Source: Acidobacteriota bacterium (lineage in GTDB: Bacteria; Acidobacteriota; Terriglobia; Acidiferrales; UBA7541). Taken from it: a stretch of 64,000 nt of DNA. Under the pieces are notes generated by a model, which was not told where the DNA came from, made no database searches, and saw only the letters and a list, made by a program, of their open reading frames with translations. This document shows, piece by piece, positions 41,765 to 51,194 of this stretch (position 1 is the stretch's first letter; each line of letters begins with the position of its first letter). The translations under genes were made by a program, and so were the position numbers. The stretch lies in NCBI GenBank assembly GCA_013289715.1, contig JABCZJ010000020.1:20209-84208 (forward strand). The letters run 5' to 3'.

Positions 41765-42901
41765 TTAGCGCTCGTAAACGTCGCGAAAATATCCTTGGAC
41801 TACGAAATCGAGGCCGCAGGGTTTTACTGTTAGATTTTGCAGCGCCGGGGATTTTGCGAACCAGCGCGCGGGGATGCTGGCCATTGGGACGCCGCCTGTG
41901 CCCATGATTTTGGGAGCATAAAAGAGAATCATTTTGTCCACAATGCCGGCTTGGAGCGCAGCGCCGTTTAGTTGGGCTCCGGCTTCGAGCAGGACGCTGA
42001 GGATCTGGCGGCGGCCTAGCTCGCGGATCACGGCGTGGAGATCCACGCGACCTTGGCGCGCGGTAACGCGGAAGACTTCGACTCCGGCGCGGATCAGGGC
42101 GCGAGCATTCGCTGAATCGGGCGATTGCGTGGTGAAGATGACGACATCTTTCTGCGCGGATCGCACGAGATTCGAGCGCAGCGGCGTGCGCAGGCGCGAA
42201 TCTACTATGGCTCGCAGGAGCGGGCGGCGGCGCGGCTCGCCGGTTCGGTCGCTCATGCGTGGATTGTCGGCGAGTACGGTGCCGATACCGGTAAGTAATG
42301 CGTCAGCTTCGTGGCGCAGGCGCTGGACTGCGTCGCGCGATTGCTGGCTGGTGATCCAGGTGATGCTGCCGGCTTTTTGTGCGATTTGGCCGTCGAGGGT
42401 GAGCGCAGTTTTCAAGGTGACGAGCGGACGCCCGGTTTGAATCCAGATCGCGAAGTCTTCGTTATAGCGGCGGGCTACTTGCTCGCGAACGCCTAAACGT
42501 ACTTTGATTCCGGCGCGCCGAAGTTCAGCCAGGCCTTTGCCGGAAACGGCGGGATTGGGGTCACGCATGGAAACGACAACGCGTTTCACTCCAGCTGCGA
42601 TGATTGCTTTCGTGCATGGGCCAGTGCGGCCAGTGGTGCAACACGGTTCGAGAGTGACGTAGAGAGTCGCGCCGCGTGCTTTCTTTCGCCCTTGTTTCAG
42701 CGCGACGATCTCGGCGTGGTCGCGACGGTCGTAGTCGTGGAAGCCTTCGCCGACAACGCGATTGCCTTTGACGAGCACTGCGCCGACCAAGGGATTTGGG
42801 TGGGCGAGAGCCACACCACGAAGGGCCAATCCTTCGGCTCGCGACATGTGCCAGTCGTCGCGGTCGTCAGTCGAAGAGCGAGTTGACGTAGGTTTGGGCA
42901 T
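41765..42901 (-). CDS. ribD: Riboflavin biosynthesis protein RibD (deaminase-reductase)
   Basis: A 378-residue bifunctional enzyme: a zinc deaminase (HAEIVAL, PCCTTGRTGPC) acting on the GTP cyclohydrolase II product, then an NADPH reductase domain (about 150-375, including KTALTLDGQIA, ITSQQSRDAVQRLR). It overlaps the end of ftsY by 35 bases if the ATG at 42901 is used. The alternative ATG at 42847 (MSRAEGLALRG) avoids the overlap and matches the usual RibD N-terminus; no good ribosome binding site decides between them. The intended substrate would be supplied by the GTP cyclohydrolase reaction, which the divergent RibBA may not perform. Confidence 0.94.
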   Translation of the reverse strand: MPKPTSTRSSTDDRDDWHMSRAEGLALRGVALAHPNPLVGAVLVKGNRVVGEGFHDYDRRDHAEIVALKQGRKKARGATLYVTLEPCCTTGRTGPCTKAIIAAGVKRVVVSMRDPNPAVSGKGLAELRRAGIKVRLGVREQVARRYNEDFAIWIQTGRPLVTLKTALTLDGQIAQKAGSITWITSQQSRDAVQRLRHEADALLTGIGTVLADNPRMSDRTGEPRRRPLLRAIVDSRLRTPLRSNLVRSAQKDVVIFTTQSPDSANARALIRAGVEVFRVTARQGRVDLHAVIRELGRRQILSVLLEAGAQLNGAALQAGIVDKMILFYAPKIMGTGGVPMASIPARWFAKSPALQNLTVKPCGLDFVVQGYFRDVYER

Positions 42902-43826
42902 CGAACGGGACCAGGTCGTCGATTTTTTCGCCTGTGCCGACGAAGCGGATCGGCAGATTTAGTTCGCGGGCTATGGCTACGACGATGCCGCCTTTGGCGG
43001 TGCCGTCGAGTTTGGTTAGCACGATGCCGGTTACGCCGGCGTGGCTCCAGAATTCGCGGGCCTGGTTCAGGCCGTTCTGTCCGGTGGTGGCGTCCAGGAC
43101 CAGCAGCACGTCGTGCGGCGCGCCGGGAATTACCTTGGCGGCGGTGCGTTTCATTTTGTCCAGCTCGGCCATTAGATTGGATTTGGTGTGCAGGCGTCCG
43201 GCGGTATCTACGATGACGACATCTGCGTGGCGAGCGCGCGCGGCGCTGAGCGCATCGAAAACTACCGCGGAGGGATCGGCGCCCGGTTTCTGTTTGATCA
43301 TTTCGACGCCGGAGCGGCGCGCCCAGATTTCCAGTTGTTCGATGGCGGCGGCGCGGAAAGTGTCGGCGGCGCAGAGAACAACGCTGGCGCCTTCTTTTTT
43401 CAGGCGACTGGTGAGTTTGCCGATGGTGGTGGTCTTGCCGGTGCCGTTGACACCGACGACGAACAGGACGCGCGGTTCATCGGCTGGTCTTCCATCCGGG
43501 GCGTCCGGATTGGGCTGCGTGGCCGTCGGTGCGGTAAGAATTTTCAGGATTTGATTTTTCAGTTCGCGTTTCAACGCGCCGGGTTCTAGGAGCTTGTGCT
43601 CGTTCACTTGCTGGCGCAGCGCGGCGAGGACTTCCTTGGTGGTGCGCACGCCCAGGTCAGCGCTGAGCAGCGCGGATTCGAGTTGTTTTAGCAGCTCAGG
43701 ATCGACGGGGCGGTCGCCCGTGAGCAATTGTTCGACGCGGGCGGATAACTCCGTGCGAGTTTTACTGACGGAATCTTTCAGCCGTTCGAGAAGCGTGGGT
43801 TCGGGTGGTCCGAAGAGGGAGATCAT
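42867..43826 (-). CDS. ftsY: Signal recognition particle receptor FtsY
   Basis: A 319-residue SRP GTPase that docks ribosome-SRP complexes at the membrane. The NG domain is complete: G1 GVNGTGKTT, DTAGRLHTK, and TKLDGTAKGG. The acidic A-domain is short, beginning MISLFGPPEPTLLERLK, which is common outside proteobacteria. ATG 43826 is used because the protein then begins at the N-domain; the open frame extends 94 codons further but with noise composition. It lies upstream of ribD and ribE on the same strand. Confidence 0.95.
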   Translation of the reverse strand: MISLFGPPEPTLLERLKDSVSKTRTELSARVEQLLTGDRPVDPELLKQLESALLSADLGVRTTKEVLAALRQQVNEHKLLEPGALKRELKNQILKILTAPTATQPNPDAPDGRPADEPRVLFVVGVNGTGKTTTIGKLTSRLKKEGASVVLCAADTFRAAAIEQLEIWARRSGVEMIKQKPGADPSAVVFDALSAARARHADVVIVDTAGRLHTKSNLMAELDKMKRTAAKVIPGAPHDVLLVLDATTGQNGLNQAREFWSHAGVTGIVLTKLDGTAKGGIVVAIARELNLPIRFVGTGEKIDDLVPFDAQTYVNSLFD

Positions 43827-44124
43827 GAGTTTGCGCCGCGCTTGGCGGAGCACTTGATTGTAGCAAAGAGGCAGTGGCAAGTGATGAGTGACAAGTGACG
43901 AGTGAGAAGCAACCTCGGGATTTGGTTGCGCCGGGCGTTGGGCGGGTTTGCGGAAAAAGACAAAGGCTAGTGATGAGTGGCTGGTGGCTAGAAATTGTGT
44001 GTGGTATCCAGCGGCGATCGAGACGGATGGCTTCACGGGCTGAACCCCTTCCTCCCTCCGAGCTCTACGGTGGGGCGGAAGCCCCTCCCTTCCGGGCCCA
44101 ACTTCCATCTGATGCCGGTGGAAA
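43827..44124. other. Intergenic region with direct-repeat-like tract
   Basis: About 300 bases without a gene, between ftsY and the HD-GYP gene. The start holds low-complexity GTGATGAGTGACAAGTGACG tracts, similar to 20430-20455. These are not CRISPR repeats: units are short, imperfect and without regular spacers. Confidence 0.4.
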
Positions 44125-45891
44125 CTATACTTCGACTAAGGCGGCGGTTAGGCGGAGGCGGCCGGAGGCTACGGCGGCATCGAGGGCGGCTACTACGTTG
44201 GGATCGAACTTGGAGATGGCCAGGGAGCGGATGCGCCCAAGGGCGAATTCCAGGTCCATGGCCGATTGATAGGGGCGATTGGTGGTGATGGCGTCGAAGG
44301 TGTCGGCCACGGCTATGATGCGCGCCATCATCGGAATCTGATCGCCGGCGAGGCCGTAGGGATAGCCGGCGCCGTCCATGCGCTCGTGGTGCAATTCGAT
44401 GCCGGGGAGCATGTCCTTCAGTTGAGCGACCGGGCGCATGATGTTGGCGCCCTTGCTGGGGTGCTGCTTCATCAGATCGAATTCTTCATCAGTGAGCTTG
44501 CCGGGCTTTTTCAGGACGCGATCGTCCACGCCGATTTTGCCGACGTCGTGCAGCAGCGCGGAAATGCGCAGACGGTCAATGTCTTCGGATTCCAGGCCCA
44601 TGTACTCGGCGATGATGATGGAATATTTTGCGACGCGGCCGGAGTGACCACGGGTGTAGGGATCCTTTTCGTCGATGGCGGCGGCGAGCATGCGGATGGA
44701 GCCGAGGAACAGCTCGCGATTTTCGGCGGCGGCCTGCTTCAGGCGCTCGACGTATTCTTCGATGTCGCCAGCCATGTGATTGAAAGTTTCGGCCAGCTCG
44801 CTGATTTCCGCGGCGCCTTCGACGCGCACGCGTTCGTGGAATTCGGCGCGGCTGATGGCGCGCACGGATTCGACGAGACCGCGAATCGGCCGCGTGATCC
44901 CGAGGGCGAAGAGATATCCGAACAGGAGCGCAACCAGAGTGACGCCCACGACGAAACTGAGCGCTTGGGCGGTGAGTTCTTTCACGCCTGCATCAATGCG
45001 CGCGCTATCGATACTGCGCTCGGCGATGACCGTCCAGCCTAATTCCGGGATGGTACTGTAGGTGCCGATCATTTCGACAGGATGCCCATTCTTATCCTGT
45101 TCGATGAAATGCATGGTTTCGGTGGCGCGCAGTTCCTGAGGCAATTCTTTCAAGTGACCGACGACGGGAGAAGTGGAGGTGACGTCGCGGCCGGGAACGA
45201 CTTCGGCGGAATCAGGATGCGCGACGATATGGCCGTGTCCATCCACGATGAATACGGTGCGCTCGCGCACGCTGGCATCGCGGATGCGTTCGAGCAGGCG
45301 ATCGATGGAGACGACGGAAGCGATCATGCCGGTAAATTGGCCGTTTAATGACAGGGGAACGGAAACGACCAGCGCGGGACGATTATTTTTTCCGAGCGCG
45401 AAGGGCTCGCTGACGAAATTCAGTCCCTGGATGCTGGCGGTGAAGGCGCGCTTGAGCGCGCCGCCGACGAAAGGATCCTGATCGGCGCTGATACTGCCGG
45501 CGGACTGTCCTTTGGCCTGCTGGTTGACGGCGGTGACGTAGAGAATGTTCTGATTATTTTCGACGAAGCTTTGCAGCAGGCGCGCGAGCTGCGGGGCATG
45601 CGCGGGATCGTCCACATTCTCAATCCAGCCGGTGAGGGAGAGAACCTGGCGCTGGCTGAGAAGTTGTTCGCGCAGATTTTGCTCGAACTGCAGAGTTTCA
45701 CTGGCGAGCGAGCGTGTGATTTCGGATTGCTGGACGCGCTCGGTGTCCTGCAGTTTTTCTTCGCTGAGGCGCAAGACTTGGCGATGGTAAAGCCATAGGG
45801 GAGTTATGCTTACGACCAGCAGGGCACCCAGCACAATCCAGAGGATGCGCAGGCGCCGCGTCGTGTGCTGCTTGAGGGCTTCAATGGGCAC
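44125..45891 (-). CDS. Membrane receptor with dCache-type sensor, HAMP and HD-GYP domains
   Basis: A 588-residue signalling protein. A transmembrane helix at about 15-35 is followed by a periplasmic Cache-like sensor (about 40-300), a second transmembrane helix (about 310-330), a HAMP domain (ITRPIRGLVESVRA onwards) and an HD-GYP domain (about 395-575). The catalytic motifs are intact: HDVGKIG and HHERMDGAGYP. HD-GYP enzymes degrade cyclic di-GMP, here in response to an external ligand. There is no GGDEF domain nearby. The divergent plsY cluster is unrelated. Confidence 0.95.
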   Translation of the reverse strand: MPIEALKQHTTRRLRILWIVLGALLVVSITPLWLYHRQVLRLSEEKLQDTERVQQSEITRSLASETLQFEQNLREQLLSQRQVLSLTGWIENVDDPAHAPQLARLLQSFVENNQNILYVTAVNQQAKGQSAGSISADQDPFVGGALKRAFTASIQGLNFVSEPFALGKNNRPALVVSVPLSLNGQFTGMIASVVSIDRLLERIRDASVRERTVFIVDGHGHIVAHPDSAEVVPGRDVTSTSPVVGHLKELPQELRATETMHFIEQDKNGHPVEMIGTYSTIPELGWTVIAERSIDSARIDAGVKELTAQALSFVVGVTLVALLFGYLFALGITRPIRGLVESVRAISRAEFHERVRVEGAAEISELAETFNHMAGDIEEYVERLKQAAAENRELFLGSIRMLAAAIDEKDPYTRGHSGRVAKYSIIIAEYMGLESEDIDRLRISALLHDVGKIGVDDRVLKKPGKLTDEEFDLMKQHPSKGANIMRPVAQLKDMLPGIELHHERMDGAGYPYGLAGDQIPMMARIIAVADTFDAITTNRPYQSAMDLEFALGRIRSLAISKFDPNVVAALDAAVASGRLRLTAALVEV

Positions 45892-46091
45892 AAGAATCTC
45901 TTCAGTGAAATGCTAGCGAAGTGGAAGCTGCGATACAACGGGACGATGGTACTGGGGTTGGCGAATAAGATACAGAAGCATTGGGAGTTACGGGGCGTTC
46001 CGCGGCGAGAATCTGCGCGTTGCGGTAAGGGTGGTCTAAGAACCGCCCCTCCGGCCCCGGATTTTCGTGCCCGGCACTCTCGCCGTCGAAA

Positions 46092-46733
46092 CTAAACGTC
46101 TTTTTTTTTGCCGCTGAAATTCAGGTGGGGCTCTTCTCCGGCGACAAGGCGCGCAATATTGGGACGATGTTTGACGAGGACGAGCACGGAGATTATTACC
46201 GTACCCAGCGTGACGAATTCGGGGGGCGCGTGGCCGGGCGCGTATAGCAGGTAAACAAAAAACGGCAGCGCGACTGCGGCGGAAATCGAGCCGAGCGACG
46301 AATAGCGCCAGAAAATTACCACCACCAGCCACAGAACGATTCCGGCGGCGACCGCTTGCCATGCGATGGGCAGGAAAACGCCGAGGCCGGTGGCGACTCC
46401 TTTGCCACCTTTGAAATTGAGCCAGATCGGGAACATGTGGCCGACGACGGCGCAGACTGCGGCGACCATGATCCAGCGAATATTACCGGGGCTGAAATGC
46501 GTGGCGAGCCAGACCGCAAGGTAGCCTTTGCCTGCGTCGAAGAGCAGCGTGAGAATGCCGGCGAATTTTCCGGCGTGGCGCGTGACGTTGGCGGCGCCGA
46601 TATTGCCGCTGCCGATTGCGCGGATGTCCGGGCCGCCCTGCGCTTTTACGATGAGCAAGCCAAAGGGAATCGAGCCTAGTAGGTACGCGACCACCGGGAT
46701 GAGCCATGCGGCGCTCAGAAAAATCGCGTTCAA
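46092..46733 (-). CDS. plsY: Acyl-phosphate:glycerol-3-phosphate acyltransferase PlsY
   Basis: A 213-residue membrane enzyme that makes lysophosphatidic acid, the first step of phospholipid synthesis. The three conserved motifs are present: GSIPFG, GSGNIGAANVTR and FKGGKGVAT. Five or more transmembrane helices are predicted. The C-terminus (KKKDV) is basic. Its start overlaps the thpR stop by 4 bases, so they are co-translated with cinA upstream. Confidence 0.95.
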   Translation of the reverse strand: MNAIFLSAAWLIPVVAYLLGSIPFGLLIVKAQGGPDIRAIGSGNIGAANVTRHAGKFAGILTLLFDAGKGYLAVWLATHFSPGNIRWIMVAAVCAVVGHMFPIWLNFKGGKGVATGLGVFLPIAWQAVAAGIVLWLVVVIFWRYSSLGSISAAVALPFFVYLLYAPGHAPPEFVTLGTVIISVLVLVKHRPNIARLVAGEEPHLNFSGKKKDV

Positions 46734-47293
46734 TTCGTGCCTTCCACAAACGGAAATGCAGCGAGCTTGGTGTATTGCGCGCCGGATGGTTTTAGCACGC
46801 TTTCGAACAAATGGAATTCGGATTCGCGCGCGGCGCCGAAATCATACGACTTCAGCGCGTCAGTTGCACGAGCGAGATTTTCCAGCGCGCCGTCAGGCTT
46901 GAGACGCGCGAGCGTGAGGTGCGGGGAGAACGTGCGCGTTTCGCGTGCGAAGCCGAGCGGTTCGAGCGCTTGTTCGACGGACGCGGCGAGTTCGGCGAGC
47001 TTGGGAGTGGCCTGCACGCCGCACCAGAGCACGCGCGGCTGGAATTCGTTGGGGAAGAAACCGAGGACACGGAAATCCATGGCGACGGGTTCGGCGGAGC
47101 GAATCGGCGCGAGCGCGGCGCGGATGTCCGGAACTCTTCGCGGATCCGTTTCGCCCAAAAATTTCAGAGTAACGTGCATGGATTCCGGGCGGACCCAACG
47201 CGCGGCGCGGCATTCCGGTTTCAGGCGCTGGCCGAGCGTGGCGAGGGCGTTGCGTACTTCGCGCGGCAAATCGAAGGCGACGAAAAGGCGCAT
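46730..47293 (-). CDS. thpR: RNA 2',3'-cyclic phosphodiesterase (ThpR/LigT family)
   Basis: A 187-residue two-histidine phosphodiesterase. The two HxT motifs are HVTLKFLGE and HLTLARLK. Members open 2',3'-cyclic phosphates on RNA ends or ligate tRNA halves. It lies between cinA (10-base gap) and plsY (4-base overlap) in one operon. ATG 47293 is the start. Confidence 0.93.
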   Translation of the reverse strand: MRLFVAFDLPREVRNALATLGQRLKPECRAARWVRPESMHVTLKFLGETDPRRVPDIRAALAPIRSAEPVAMDFRVLGFFPNEFQPRVLWCGVQATPKLAELAASVEQALEPLGFARETRTFSPHLTLARLKPDGALENLARATDALKSYDFGAARESEFHLFESVLKPSGAQYTKLAAFPFVEGTN

Positions 47294-47302
47294 GGCTCTG
47301 GC

Positions 47303-48556
47303 TCAGGCTCTCGCGGCGGCGGGAAAAAGATAATAGCGGCGCACGGCGTCGAGTGCGGATTGCGAAGCGAACTGGCGAATACGTTCACGATCGCCGGGAA
47401 AGCGATAAGCGCGTTCGCGGGGTCCGTGCTCGTCGGCGAGGCCGATGTGCACCAGGCCCACGGGCTTTTCCGGCGTACCGCCGCCGGGACCGGCGACGCC
47501 GGTGACGCCGACGCCGAGAGTCGCGCCGGTGCGTTTGCGGATGCCGTCGGCGAGGGCGAGCGCAACTTCGGAGCTGACGGCGCCTTTCGATTCGATCAAA
47601 CTTTGCGGAACGCCGACGAGAGTGGTCTTCAGGTCGTTGCTGTAGCAGATTACGCCGCCAAGAAAATAGGAGGAGCTGCCGGGAACGTTGGTGAGGCGTT
47701 CGGCGAGCATGCCGCCCGTGCAGCTTTCGGCGACGGCGACGGTGGCGCGATTTTCGTTGAGGATGCGCGCGACGACTTCTTCGAGGGCTTCTCCATCGGT
47801 GGAGTAGAGATGTTCGCCGAGAGCCAGAGCCATGCGGTCGGTGATTTCGTCGAGAAGTTTTTCGGCTTGGGAAGCATCGCGCGACCAGGTACGCGGATGC
47901 AGCTGCGTGCCGGTGGGCGAGGCTAGGATCGTGGTCTCGGTATCGGGGTAGAGTTGATAGAGCGGACGAACGCGCGTTTCGACGTCGGATTCGCCGAGGC
48001 CGGTGGTGCGCAGGTCGCGCGTGAAGAGACGCTCGTCGCCGGAAATTCTCGCGAGGCGCGGGCGAACTTCGGATTCGAAGATGGATTTGAGTTCGTGCGG
48101 GACGCCGGGGAGCAGCACGATGATGTGACCATCTTCTTCGAGCCACAGTGCCGGGGCCGTGCCGCGTGGATTTGGGAGAACCGTGGCGCCTTCGGGGACC
48201 ATGGCCTGGCGCTTATTTATTTCGGGCATGGTACGCGCGAACCGGCGGAAGCGTTCCTGAATTTCGCGCACGATGGCTTCTTCTAGGCGTAGCTTGCGGC
48301 CGAGAAGTTCGGAGACGGTTTCGCGCGTCCGATCGTCGTCGGTGGGGCCGAGGCCGCCGCTCGCGATGATAAGGTCGGCGCGAGTGAGCGCGTGGTGGAA
48401 GGAGGAGCGCATTTCACCGGGCGAATCGCCGACGACGGCTTTGTGGATGACGCGAATGCCGATTTTGTTGAGCTCGTCGGTGAGCCAGAGAGAATTGGTA
48501 TCGAGACGGTAGGGAGTGAGCAGCTCGGAACCGATGGCTATGATCTCCGCATTCAT
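47303..48556 (-). CDS. cinA: CinA: molybdopterin-like domain plus nicotinamide-nucleotide amidase
   Basis: A 417-residue protein with two domains. Residues 1-170 are the MoCF-like domain (MNAEIIAIGSELL, SGGLGPTDDD), which in CinA has ADP-ribose pyrophosphatase activity. Residues about 255-415 are the PncC amidase domain (VAVAESCTGGMLAERL, VGVTGVAGPGGGTPEKPVG), which deamidates NMN in pyridine nucleotide recycling. ATG 48556 is preferred because the protein then begins with the family N-terminus. Confidence 0.95.
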   Translation of the reverse strand: MNAEIIAIGSELLTPYRLDTNSLWLTDELNKIGIRVIHKAVVGDSPGEMRSSFHHALTRADLIIASGGLGPTDDDRTRETVSELLGRKLRLEEAIVREIQERFRRFARTMPEINKRQAMVPEGATVLPNPRGTAPALWLEEDGHIIVLLPGVPHELKSIFESEVRPRLARISGDERLFTRDLRTTGLGESDVETRVRPLYQLYPDTETTILASPTGTQLHPRTWSRDASQAEKLLDEITDRMALALGEHLYSTDGEALEEVVARILNENRATVAVAESCTGGMLAERLTNVPGSSSYFLGGVICYSNDLKTTLVGVPQSLIESKGAVSSEVALALADGIRKRTGATLGVGVTGVAGPGGGTPEKPVGLVHIGLADEHGPRERAYRFPGDRERIRQFASQSALDAVRRYYLFPAAARA

Positions 48557-48749
48557 CTGCAAATGTTGTACTCGATTCGGAGTGGGGTGTGCAAGTCGCG
48601 GGCGGATGGGAGTACGGTGCGGGGATGCGGACACAAGCGGCGCAAGACGCGAGCCGGCGCCGCGGGGCGCGTGCCGGCTCGTCGGGTAGCGTTGTGACAG
48701 TCCGCGGCTGCGTCGCGATATGGCTTTTTGCGGCGCGCAGTTTAGTTCT

Positions 48750-49304
48750 TCAGGGCTGTTTGCGCGCGTAGTCGCCTTGGAATTCCGTCGACCAGGTGGC
48801 GCCGTTGTCGTGCGATTTTTCCCAGGTTTGTTTCACGTTGTTGTCACTCAGGCGCAGGATTTTGATGCGATTGAGGACTGCTTCGCCGTTCAGGCCACGG
48901 CTGGGGCCGATGAATTCGGCGGAGCCTGGCGCGACTTTTCCTTCGAACACGTGCACGCGGCCTTCGTTGTCCGCGAACATGCCGTGCCAGCTCTTGTCAT
49001 CCGAGCTGTAGGCGAACATGTTCTCGCCCGTGTGGCCTTTGCCGCCGACCCAGCTTTCGACGACGAGGCATTTATCGAGCGAGAGATGGACTTTGCTGCT
49101 GGAGGTGGCGGACATTCCGGGATAGCTGACGGTCCAATCGCCGACCCAGAAGTCGAGCTGGCGGCTTTCTGCGTTTACGGAGCAGCTGCCTGGATCCTGC
49201 GCACGTGCCGCACGCGAAGCACCGAGACAGAAGCACGCGATTGCGAGAAGGATTGGAACCAGCCGGCTCGGATGTGAACTACCTACCACTGTGGTGCTAT
49301 TCAT
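48750..49304 (-). CDS. Secreted DUF1579-like protein
   Basis: A 184-residue exported protein with a signal peptide (about 1-36). The mature part starts with the motif LDFWVGDWTV, the hallmark of DUF1579-like proteins, and is beta-rich. Function unknown. Its Shine-Dalgarno AGGAG (49312-49316) lies 8 bases before the ATG, and the group II intron begins at the very next base, 49317, in antisense orientation. Any promoter further upstream, or the methyltransferase gene whose transcript it may have shared, is now 1917 bases away. Confidence 0.75.
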   Translation of the reverse strand: MNSTTVVGSSHPSRLVPILLAIACFCLGASRAARAQDPGSCSVNAESRQLDFWVGDWTVSYPGMSATSSSKVHLSLDKCLVVESWVGGKGHTGENMFAYSSDDKSWHGMFADNEGRVHVFEGKVAPGSAEFIGPSRGLNGEAVLNRIKILRLSDNNVKQTWEKSHDNGATWSTEFQGDYARKQP

Positions 49305-49676
49305 GATTTGACTCCTGTGCGCCGGTTAAACCGGCGAGGTGTAGTGAATGCAAAAGTCATACGAATGTGAGTTAGCGACCCACATCGGCCCGGAGTCATG
49401 CGGAGCCGCCCGCAAGGGCGGCATCGAAGCGTTGACAGGGGAACGTGCGGGCCGGGTATTGAGCGGCGGAAGAAACTCACTCCGGGACGCCGACGCTGTA
49501 GGAGTTAGCGGAAGGCCCCATCGGGTGCACCGATATCGCGAGGTGTGCCAGAGTCCCGCGCGGTCAGAGACCCCGTGCACGTACGTAGACACCTCGCTCG
49601 GGAACCGGGAGATCCCAGGTTTGCCCAAGGCCGCAGTAGCTTTGGGACGCATCGGGAAGTCTAAGGACGTACGCCG

Positions 49677-51155
49677 ATGACGAACGGACCTGGGAAGTCG
49701 GACAGACCCACTGTACCTGCGAAGTCCCCGAACAACGCCGGGCCACCGGTGGCGGAGGGGATGGAGGGAAGGGGTCTGGCCAAAGGGAACCTGCCACAGC
49801 AAAACGCGTCCCGGATACAAAGCCGGAACAACGCGCTCAGTGCGCTCGGGCGGGTACGTCAAGCAGCAGCAAAGGATAAGAAGTTGCGGTTCACAGCACT
49901 CCTGCACCACATCCACAACCTGGACACACTGCGCATGGCCTACTTCAGACTTAAGAAGGAAGCCGCGCCAGGCGTGGACGGAGAGACGTGGCGGCACTAT
50001 GGGGAGGAACGGGAGGGAAATCTCCGGGACCTTTCCGAAAGGCTGAAGCGCGGAGCGTACCGAGCAAAGCCGGTGCGTAGGGTGTATATACCGAAGGCTG
50101 ACGGGCGGCAGAGACCGCTCGGAGTAACGGCGCTGGAAGACAAGATCGTCCAGCGTGCCGCGGTCGAGGTGTTGAACGCCATCTACGAAACGGACTTTCT
50201 CGGTTTCTCGTACGGGCTCCGCCCAGGGCGCAGCCAGCATCAAGCGCTGGACGCGCTCTACACGGGACTGCTGACAAGAAAAGTGAACTGGGTGCTCGAC
50301 CTGGATATCAAAGGCTACTTCGATGGGCTTTCCCACGAATGGCTGGTGAAATTCGTCGAGCACCGGATTGCAGATCGGCGCGTCGTGCGCTTGATCCAGA
50401 AATGGCTCAACGCCGGCGTGCTGGAGGATGGGAAGCGAATGCGCGTGGAGGAAGGGACGCCCCAAGGTGGCAGTGCCTCGTCGCTTTTGGCGAACGTCTA
50501 CCTTCACTACGTGTTCGACCCGTGGGTCCAAGCATGGCGTCGGAAGCGGGCGCATGGCGAGGTCATCGTCGTGCGATTTGCGGACGACATCGTGGTGGGC
50601 TTTCAGAGCAAAGCGGAGGCCGATCAGTTTCGGGTGGAACTCACGGAACGAATGAAAAAGTTCAACCTGGAACTGCATCCCGAGAAAACGCGGCTGCTGG
50701 AATTTGGTCCGTTTGCGATCCAAAACCGGCAACGGCGTGGAGAAGGGAAACCGGAGACATTCAACTTTCTTGGCTTCACGCACATCTGCGTGAAGAAGAG
50801 AAGCAACGGAATGTACACGGTGCTGCGGCAAACCATCCGCAAACGACTGCAGACGAAGCTGAATGAGGTGAAAGCCGAAATGCAGCGACGGATGCACGAA
50901 CCCGTCCCGGAACAGGGCAAATGGCTGCAAGCGGTGCTGCGTGGACACAACCGCTACTACGGGGTGCCCATGAATAAACCGGCGCTGGTACTTTTTCGAT
51001 TCCGAGTTGGTTGGCTCTGGCATCGTGCGTTGTCGAAGCGCAGCCAGAACGGCCAGGTCCTCTGGACTCGCATGCGGCGCCTGATCACTCGCTGGCTGCC
51101 TCCGGCTTCTGTCTGTCATCCCTATCCTCTGCGTCGCATGGGCGTCGTCACCTAA
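49677..51155 (+). CDS. ltrA: Group II intron reverse transcriptase/maturase
   Basis: A 492-residue intron-encoded protein. RT motifs: the YIPKADGRQRPLG segment of block 1-2, DLDIKGYFD of block 3, GTPQGGSASSLLANVYLHY of block 4 and the catalytic FADD of block 5 (with Phe instead of the more usual Tyr). The maturase X domain follows, including TFNFLGFTH and RGHNRYYGVP. There is no HNH endonuclease domain after X, so mobility would rely on reverse splicing into single-stranded or nicked DNA. Frame intact, no stop codons; it may be active. Confidence 0.95.
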   Translation: MTNGPGKSDRPTVPAKSPNNAGPPVAEGMEGRGLAKGNLPQQNASRIQSRNNALSALGRVRQAAAKDKKLRFTALLHHIHNLDTLRMAYFRLKKEAAPGVDGETWRHYGEEREGNLRDLSERLKRGAYRAKPVRRVYIPKADGRQRPLGVTALEDKIVQRAAVEVLNAIYETDFLGFSYGLRPGRSQHQALDALYTGLLTRKVNWVLDLDIKGYFDGLSHEWLVKFVEHRIADRRVVRLIQKWLNAGVLEDGKRMRVEEGTPQGGSASSLLANVYLHYVFDPWVQAWRRKRAHGEVIVVRFADDIVVGFQSKAEADQFRVELTERMKKFNLELHPEKTRLLEFGPFAIQNRQRRGEGKPETFNFLGFTHICVKKRSNGMYTVLRQTIRKRLQTKLNEVKAEMQRRMHEPVPEQGKWLQAVLRGHNRYYGVPMNKPALVLFRFRVGWLWHRALSKRSQNGQVLWTRMRRLITRWLPPASVCHPYPLRRMGVVT

Positions 51156-51160
51156 GGCAA

Positions 51161-51194
51161 GAGCCGGATGCGGGAAACCCGCTCGTCCGGATCC
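51161..51194 (+). ncRNA. Group II intron domain V
   Basis: The 34 bases begin GAGCCGGATGCGGG and fold into the domain V hairpin: lower stem, two-base bulge, upper GC stem and a small AAA/GAAA-type loop. The triad AGC is present in the 5' strand. On the 3' strand the base opposite the G is A rather than the usual U, so the triad's G-U wobble is a G-A mismatch by the pairing I draw. Confidence 0.8.

Noticed and set aside
43870..43920. GTGATGAGTGA-type tracts as a possible CRISPR array
   Set aside because: Units are short and imperfect with no regular spacers; similar tracts occur singly elsewhere in the window.
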